Of a stretch of 64,000 nt of DNA, positions 58,241 through 64,000 are shown in pieces. The position numbers and the translations under genes were made by a program. Numbering within the stretch: the first letter of the stretch is position 1; each line of letters opens with the position of its first letter. The notes beneath the pieces are model-generated. The model saw nothing but the letters and a program-made list of their open reading frames with translations. It was not told the origin of the DNA and did no database searches. The stretch comes from Isoetes taiwanensis (taxonomy: Eukaryota; Streptophyta; Lycopodiopsida; Isoetales; Isoetaceae), in contig JAJEKV010000017.1 in the NCBI GenBank assembly GCA_021234155.1, positions 9,181,525 through 9,245,524 of the forward strand. Direction: 5' to 3'.

Positions 58241-58836
58241 AGAGGGCATGCTTTAGGGTTCTACAGTCCATTTCTTTTTTTCTCTGAATTCGAGATCTTC
58301 GTTTTCGTTTGTTGTATCCTTCTGTTGGTGGACCGAGTTCTCTTGAGGCAGCCGAGTTTCTAAAGCAGAGGTCAGGTTATCTTCAGCGATTTCAGGCCCA
58401 GGCTAACAACCCCATTCAAACAAATTTCGGTGCAGGATTCGGTGGGGGTTTTGCCCACAGATTAATGAACTGGCAAAGTCGGTGAGTTTTGGCAGCCGAG
58501 TTTCTAAAGTACATGTCATCTCCAGCAAACACTTTGATTTGAGCTGCAAGGCTATGGCGTGGCAGAGTTCTAGAGATACAACGACCATCTGACACGATTT
58601 TTGCAACCCTTCTTCATGGTAAGCGGTTTCTTTTCCATTAGAAGATAATGTGCATACCGGTTAAGAACTTTCAGGTGTTTTACAGGTACAGAAGAAGGCA
58701 GCATTTAGTGGATGTTACTGAGATATTTAATCAGCTTGTTTATGAGAAAAAATACCACTTTATAAAGCTTGGCTTTTATCTCTTTCTGCTTTGCATAATT
58801 TTGTACAGGTACATCTTGACATATGGGAGTGAATAA
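58241..58836 (+). other. exon-like fragment of an unidentified plant gene
   Basis: After two TTTAGGGTT (telo-box-like) motifs at about 58226 and 58252, a frame open from 58288 to 58482 encodes GGPSSLEAAEFLKQRSGYLQ and a Gly/Phe-rich end, with donor-like CG|GTGAGT at its end and no ATG at its start. Donor-like ATG|GTAAGC follows at 58617 and acceptors TTTCAG at 58673 and TTTTGTACAG at 58808. It looks like spliced, partly untranslated 5' exons, or a captured gene fragment. No family recognised. Confidence 0.3.
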
Positions 58837-60240
58837 GGCAAATTATTACAGCATATGTTTGTATTATGATGGCGATGATGTTGATGGCCATGATGTTGAT
58901 GATGCAGGCTTGTATCAGACTGCAGTAGCAGAAGAGCCAATTACCCACTAATGCAAGGCCAGCTTGTTATGGACAATCTCCTATATGCATGCAGACTTAA
59001 TCATGAGAAGGGTCCTTGACAACGATGATATGATGACTGCAGGCTTGTACTGTTGAGTGTAGCAGGAGAACCACTTGGTTATGGACAAAGCTCTAACGTT
59101 GGCTATCCACAGATCTTATGATTTAATTCCATGGCAATTGCTAGACAAAGACAGAATGTTGCAGCTCCAAGCATGCTAATGCCATTGGAATGGAATCTGT
59201 TACAATCAGGATTCTTTGGATCCTAAGGAGGTAACATTAGAAATCTGTTTATGTCTTTGAGAGAGATTTGAACCTTACATTCATGAAATTTTGATCAAGT
59301 AATTCCTACTTGGTTTTACGGTGGAACAACAATATGGCAATGTTATAGCCACTGAATTATGAATTGTACTATCTTAGAAGCATCATTCTAATTTAGGAGG
59401 ACTGGGCACCATCTTGTGTGCCTTCAATGATTGGGCATTTGGTTTATCCAAAATTATTTTGAGCTGTTTGGTTTCTATTATTAGGTTGAAATTTGGCGCA
59501 ATCTTGACAAATGTGAAGTCTAATAATGCAAATTACTAAGCAGTATCTCAAATGGGTGGACCAGCAATTTGCTATGCACGAATAGCAAAACAAAGCATAT
59601 TGGTCCCTGTTTTTATGCTAGAAATTCCCATTTGATCCCAATAAAAACCCTTATGCTAGTTTGTGTACACGTTTTCATTTGCATTGTTTTCATGATTTTT
59701 ATATTCTATAGGCCTAAACTTTTTGTTCTTCACAGATCTCACAAACATATAACAATATATAATAATAAACAATGATTATATGACTTTCTTTTTGGTTTAG
59801 ATGCTAGATATTCCCTCAAGGGAGTTGGACTGAGTATATGTTGTATTGTTATAAATTGCTTGTTTGTTTATTTGGTTTTGTTTTCTTTTATTAGGGCCCG
59901 AAGGGCCAAAAAAATTTTTTAGTATAACTACCAATACATAACTACCATTAACATTAATTAATACAAACCATTGCATTCCACATTTAAAAATAAAATTCCC
60001 CCTTAAACCCCCTTTGGTTTGGGTGCATATTCACACGAGGGGTGACTCCGGGCGGCGAGAGCCCCTAAAATTATGTTACACATGTACAAAATCAACACCA
60101 TATAGTACATTATCTTAAATCTTATAGTATTTCGCAAACTGTGTTATACAACATACCGAAACTTGTACAGGCATACCCCACAAATGAGGATCTTTATGTA
60201 CGGTCTAGATCGAGGAATAAAAGGCATATATGCTCATCCA
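58837..60240. other. unassigned sequence
   Basis: No convincing gene. 58860-58960 has GATGATGTTGATGG repeats. GCAGGCTTGTA recurs at about 58906 and 59040, a small duplication. 59895-59915 has AGGGCCCGAAGGGCC. Otherwise AT-rich with only short chance frames. Confidence 0.3.
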
Positions 60241-62312
60241 ACAGCTCTCGACCTAACTCGATTGGCCAAGGGGGACTTGCTAATTTGGGTGGAGGAGAAA
60301 TAGGGGTCCTACCCCCATTTTATCCCAAACTCGAATCGGAAAGAGGGGAGGAGGAGCATCTATCAGTTTTTGCCAGTTCTTGCCAACGGACCCCAGGTAT
60401 GGAGACCTACCGTGATAATGGCTCCAGCCAAGAGACTGGTTAGTCCCTAGATAGCTTCTATCTCCGCTAACACTTGTTTGACTAGATGGAATGGGTAGAT
60501 TCTCTTTCTTATGTTGTTTTGGATAATGATGGATACTTAGATGTTGTTTATATTCTTTCTTTCTGCTCCCTCCGTGTATTGGGATTAAGGGAAGGATAGA
60601 GACCTGAAAGCCTCTTAGAACTAGAGATGTTCCTAGCTACCTTTAATACCCAATATATGTGGCCTGTGCACAAGAGCCAACCTGGCTGAGGATGCTATGA
60701 TGTGGTTCAGCACCAAACAATGGATGGGGAATCGGGGGTGGAGCCTTGTTGAGCATGGCTACTGGGGCTCCTATAGTGTGCTAGGCCTATAGTCGGACAT
60801 TGTGTGTGGGCCGAGTATAGGTCTGACACCTCCTGGGTCGTTGGATATGGCCGTTATGGACGTCCTCGACTTTGTGTAGATTTAAGGGGTAAGTCGGGTA
60901 CAGATACGGGTGCTACAGAGGTGGCAGGTTTCCTCTAGCACACCCAGGGAACCGTTGTGATCCGGGAGGGTGATTTGCCTCATCGGACCGAGGAGATGTA
61001 ACTCGGAGTAGTCTCAAAGGGTGATTCCTTGGGAGCGTCTCCAGAGGGCTACAAGCACGTCATAGCATGATTCAGCCTATCTGCAAAGTGTGCACAGGAG
61101 GGCCGGATGGAGTGGATTACCCTAGCCATTGTCTTATGCCAGCCAATGCCATGTTATACTTCAGAAGGTGCTTAGTTATGCTATCTTATATATTTAGACG
61201 TAGACGCAAGTTAGGTTACTTCTACATGGGATATTTCTGCCTTAATGGAGATATTTAACACCAGTGAGTGACCAGGGGTAAGCAAAATGTGAAAGCTTCT
61301 AGAGACTCAAAAGTCGTTTTAGAACATTGTGTACATTCTGGAAGCTACTTTGTTTACAAAGTATCGACTCTTGAGCATCTAACCTTTTGCATCACTCACA
61401 TGATTTGTAACATGATTTGTAACAAAGCTTCACGCCGGCAGGTCCTTCTACATCACTCACATGATTTGAGCAGGCAACGCGCTGGTTCAATCAAATGAGA
61501 TTGTATTTTGTAGCCACGAAGAGAGGCGAGAATGCCCGACTGATGTATGCCACCCTGAAATTAGAGGGATCAGCAGCTGCATGGTGGGACATCCACACGG
61601 ACAATGGTCAAAAGCTGCGTACTTGGAGGGATTTTTGTCGCTTGTTCCAGCAAGAGTATGCACCTCACTATGATCGGCGTCATGCACTCATACAGTTGAA
61701 AGAGCTCAATCAGGCAGGATATCTCGGGGATTACATGACAGAGCTTAGGGCACTCTTTTCACATTTACCTGAGATTACTGCTGGGATGCTAGCATTCATA
61801 CATATTTATTGCAGGCAGAACCTGCTGATTTCGAGCTAGCTGTTGAGATTGCCAGGAAACTGGTGGGGAGGGAAGAATCCAAGATGGCACAAAACTTTGC
61901 TAATTGGAAAGCAAAAAGGGCCGGTAGAACCTCTCAAGGATCTGCTCCTTCTAAGAAGCATAGGAATGATTCCAAAGACAAGTCCAATGGGGGCAAGGTC
62001 AAGGAGGGTGATACCAAAATGGATAAGCCCAAGGGGTGTTATCGATGTGGGTAGGGCACTTTGCCCGGGAAAAGGCTTTGGCTAGCACTGCAAAGGTAAA
62101 TGATAAGTCAGAGGTTAAGGCATTATCAGTTATTCTGGTATTTATATGGTATACGTATGCATACCATGACACGTCACCAGTATTTAATTAAACCCTTAAG
62201 GGTCAATAGGGGATAACTTAGATTCACTTAAGATGAATTTTATTAGCTATGCTAAGAAAATTAGAATTAAGGCATAATTAGTTAAATGTCACCAATAGGA
62301 GAGTGCCACCTG
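60241..62312 (+). repeat. 2.07-kb tandem unit 1
   Basis: Unit consists of about 1.22 kb of non-coding sequence (from CCTAACTCGATTGGCC), then the gag 3' fragment (about 61465-62110) and about 190 bases of its flank, after which the next unit begins at 62313. The non-coding part shows no protein I recognise. It may be LTR or untranslated retroelement sequence. Confidence 0.7.
61465..62115 (+). pseudogene. gag 3' fragment in tandem unit 1
   Basis: Homology with the split gag starts at TGAGCAGGCA, a few bases to the right of the giant element's insertion point. The capsid core is uninterrupted here (AAAWWDIHTDN). The same two downstream frameshifts as at 57.5-57.7 kb are present (before EPADFELAVE, and inside CYRCG), so the copies descend from one already defective fragment. 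Confidence 0.7.
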
Positions 62313-64000
62313 ACCTAACTCGACTGGCCAAGGGGGACTTGCTAATTTGGGTGGAGAAATAGGGGTCCTACCCCCATTTTATCCCAAACTCGAATCGGAA
62401 AGAGGGGAGGAGGAGCATCTATCAGTTTTTGCCAGTTCTTGCCAACGGACCCCAGGTATGGAGACCTACCGTGATAATGGCTCCAGCCAAGAGACTAGTT
62501 AGTCCCTAGATAGCTTCTATCTCCGCTAACACTTGTTTGACTAGATGGAATGGGTAGATTCTCTTTCTTATGTTGTTTTGGATAATGATGGATACTTAGA
62601 TGTTGTTTATATTCTTTCTTTCTGCTCCCTCCGTGTATTGGGATTAAGGGAAGGATAGAGACCTGAAAGCCTCTTAGAACTAGAGATGTTCCTAGCTACC
62701 TTTAATACCCAATATATGCGGCCTGTGCACAAGAGCCAACCTGGCTGAGGATGCTATGATGTGGTTCAGCACCAAACAATGGACACAACTGGGGAATCGG
62801 GGGTGGAGCCTTGTTGAGCATGGCTACTGGAGCTCCTATAGCGTGCTAGGCCTATAGTCGGTCATTGTGTGTGGGCCGAGTATAGGTCTGACACCTCCTG
62901 GGTCGTTGGATATGGCCGTTATGGACATCCTCGACTTTATGTAGATTTAAGGGGTAAGTCGGGTACAGATACGGGTGCTACAGAGGTGGCAGGTTTCCTC
63001 TAGCACACCCAGGGAACCGTTGTGATCTGGGAGGGGAAGCTTCTCTGATCTGCCTCATCGGACCGAGGAGATGTAACTCGGAGTAGTCTCAAAGGGTGAT
63101 TCCTTGGGAGCGTCTCCAGAGGGCTACAAGCACGTCATAGCATGATTCAGCCTATCTGCAAAGTGTGCACAGGAGGGCCGGATGGAGTGGATTATCCTAG
63201 CCATTGTCTTATGCCAGCCAACGCCATGTTATACTTCAGAAGGTGCTTAGTTATGCTATCTTATATATTTAGACGTAGACGCAAGTTAGGTTACTTCTAC
63301 ATGGGATATTTCTGCCTTAATGGAGATATTTAACACCAGTGAGTGACCAGGGGTAAGCAAAATGTGAAAGCTTCTAGAGACTCAAAAGTCGTTTTAGAAC
63401 ATTGTGTACATTCTGGAAGCTACTTTGTTTACAAAGTATCGACTCTTGAGCATCTAACCTTTTGCATCACTCACATGATTTGTAACATGATTTGTAACAA
63501 AGCTTCACGCCGGCAGGTCCTTCTACATCACTCACATGATTTGAGCAGGCAACGCGCTGGTTCAATCAAATGAGATTGTATTTTGTAGCCACGAAGAGAG
63601 GCGAGAATGCCCGACTGATGTATGCCACCCTGAAATTAAAGGGATCAGCAGCTGCATGGTGGGACATCCACACGGACAATGGTCAAAAGCTGCGTACTTG
63701 GAGGGATTTTTGTCGCTTGTTCCGGCAAGAGTATGCACCTCACTATGATCGGCGTCATGCGCTCATACAGTTGAAAGAGCTCAATCAGGCAGGATATCTC
63801 GGGGATTACGTGACAGAGCTTAGGGCACTCTTTTCACATTTACCTGAGATTACTGCTGGGATGCTAGCATTCGTACATATTTATTGCAGGCAGAACCTGC
63901 TGATTTCGAGCTAGCTGTTGAGATTGCCAGGAAACTGGTGGGGAGGGAAGAATCCAAGATGGCACAAAACTTTGCTAATTGGAAAGCAAAAAGGGCCGGT
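62313..64000 (+). repeat. 2.07-kb tandem unit 2, cut by the window end
   Basis: About 98-99% identical by eye to unit 1, with a few small indels (for example ACACAACT near 62784 and AAGCTTCTCT near 63037). Its gag fragment starts at about 63539. Confidence 0.7.
63539..64000 (+). pseudogene. gag 3' fragment in tandem unit 2, truncated by the window
   Basis: Same core (LYFVATKRGENARLMYATL...QEYAPHYDRRHALIQL) and same frameshift before EPADFELAVE as the other two copies. Runs off the window in the Lys-rich linker. Confidence 0.7.

Noticed and set aside
59569-59775. Short frame with a hydrophobic stretch in 59.6-59.8 kb
   Set aside because: AT-rich chance frame without splice signals, codon bias or similarity.
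1801-64000. A matching 3' LTR for 1801-2717
   Set aside because: No second TGTTACAGGTGCTCCC-type start or CGCCGTAACA end was found.

Overview
The window is nuclear DNA of a land plant. It opens with the 3' end of a plant NIMA-related kinase gene with a GT-AG intron. It also holds plant-type LTR-retrotransposon debris with an initiator-Met tRNA primer-binding site, and promoter motifs typical of plants. No tRNA, rRNA, CRISPR array or prokaryotic operon is visible. The exact lineage (fern, lycophyte, gymnosperm or other) cannot be told from the sequence.

Layout. 1-1179: end of the kinase gene. 1180-1800: degenerate short repeats. 1801-3420: left part of a Ty3-like retrotransposon (917-bp LTR beginning TGTTAC and ending GTAACA, primer-binding site, 5' half of gag). 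3421-57122: an insertion of about 53.7 kb that splits gag. Its ends form a perfect 12-bp inverted repeat followed by further diverged terminal similarity, so I read it as one giant terminal-inverted-repeat element. 57117-57775: the other half of gag. 57776-64000: more retroelement debris, an exon-like fragment near 58.3 kb, and a tandem 2.07-kb repeat that reuses the same gag fragment.

Inside the giant element. A decayed, intron-containing DDE-type transposase lies at the left end on + (3611-5611). Then come about 45 kb of head-to-tail modules of five or six diverged types (called A, C, D, E, F, G here), mostly 2-3.6 kb per repeat and read most naturally on the minus strand. Most of the modules are separated by long (TTC)n tracts. 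Eight copies of a promoter-like module abut these tracts. Twelve copies carry a ~110-nt hairpin element, H1. Its outer stem differs in sequence between module types but stays complementary, which is the strongest sign here of a selected RNA structure. Two modules (C1, C2) carry the first exon of a small basic protein under clear purifying selection. Two larger minus-strand genes of unknown family (X1 and X2, sharing a duplicated 3' half) occupy 46.9-49.5 and 53.5-55.8 kb. Tandem repeats lie close to the right end.

Working model: transposase on one side, cargo on the other strand, and a tandem array that grew and was reshuffled by recombination at the TTC tracts. The decay is real in places (nonsense codons in gag and transposase). 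However, many small differences between near-identical modules fall at CAG/CTG and CG sites, and several one-base frameshifts may be base-calling errors at methylated cytosines. The module labels, the splice sites and the mobile status of the 53.7-kb unit are my inference from reading, not computed alignments.
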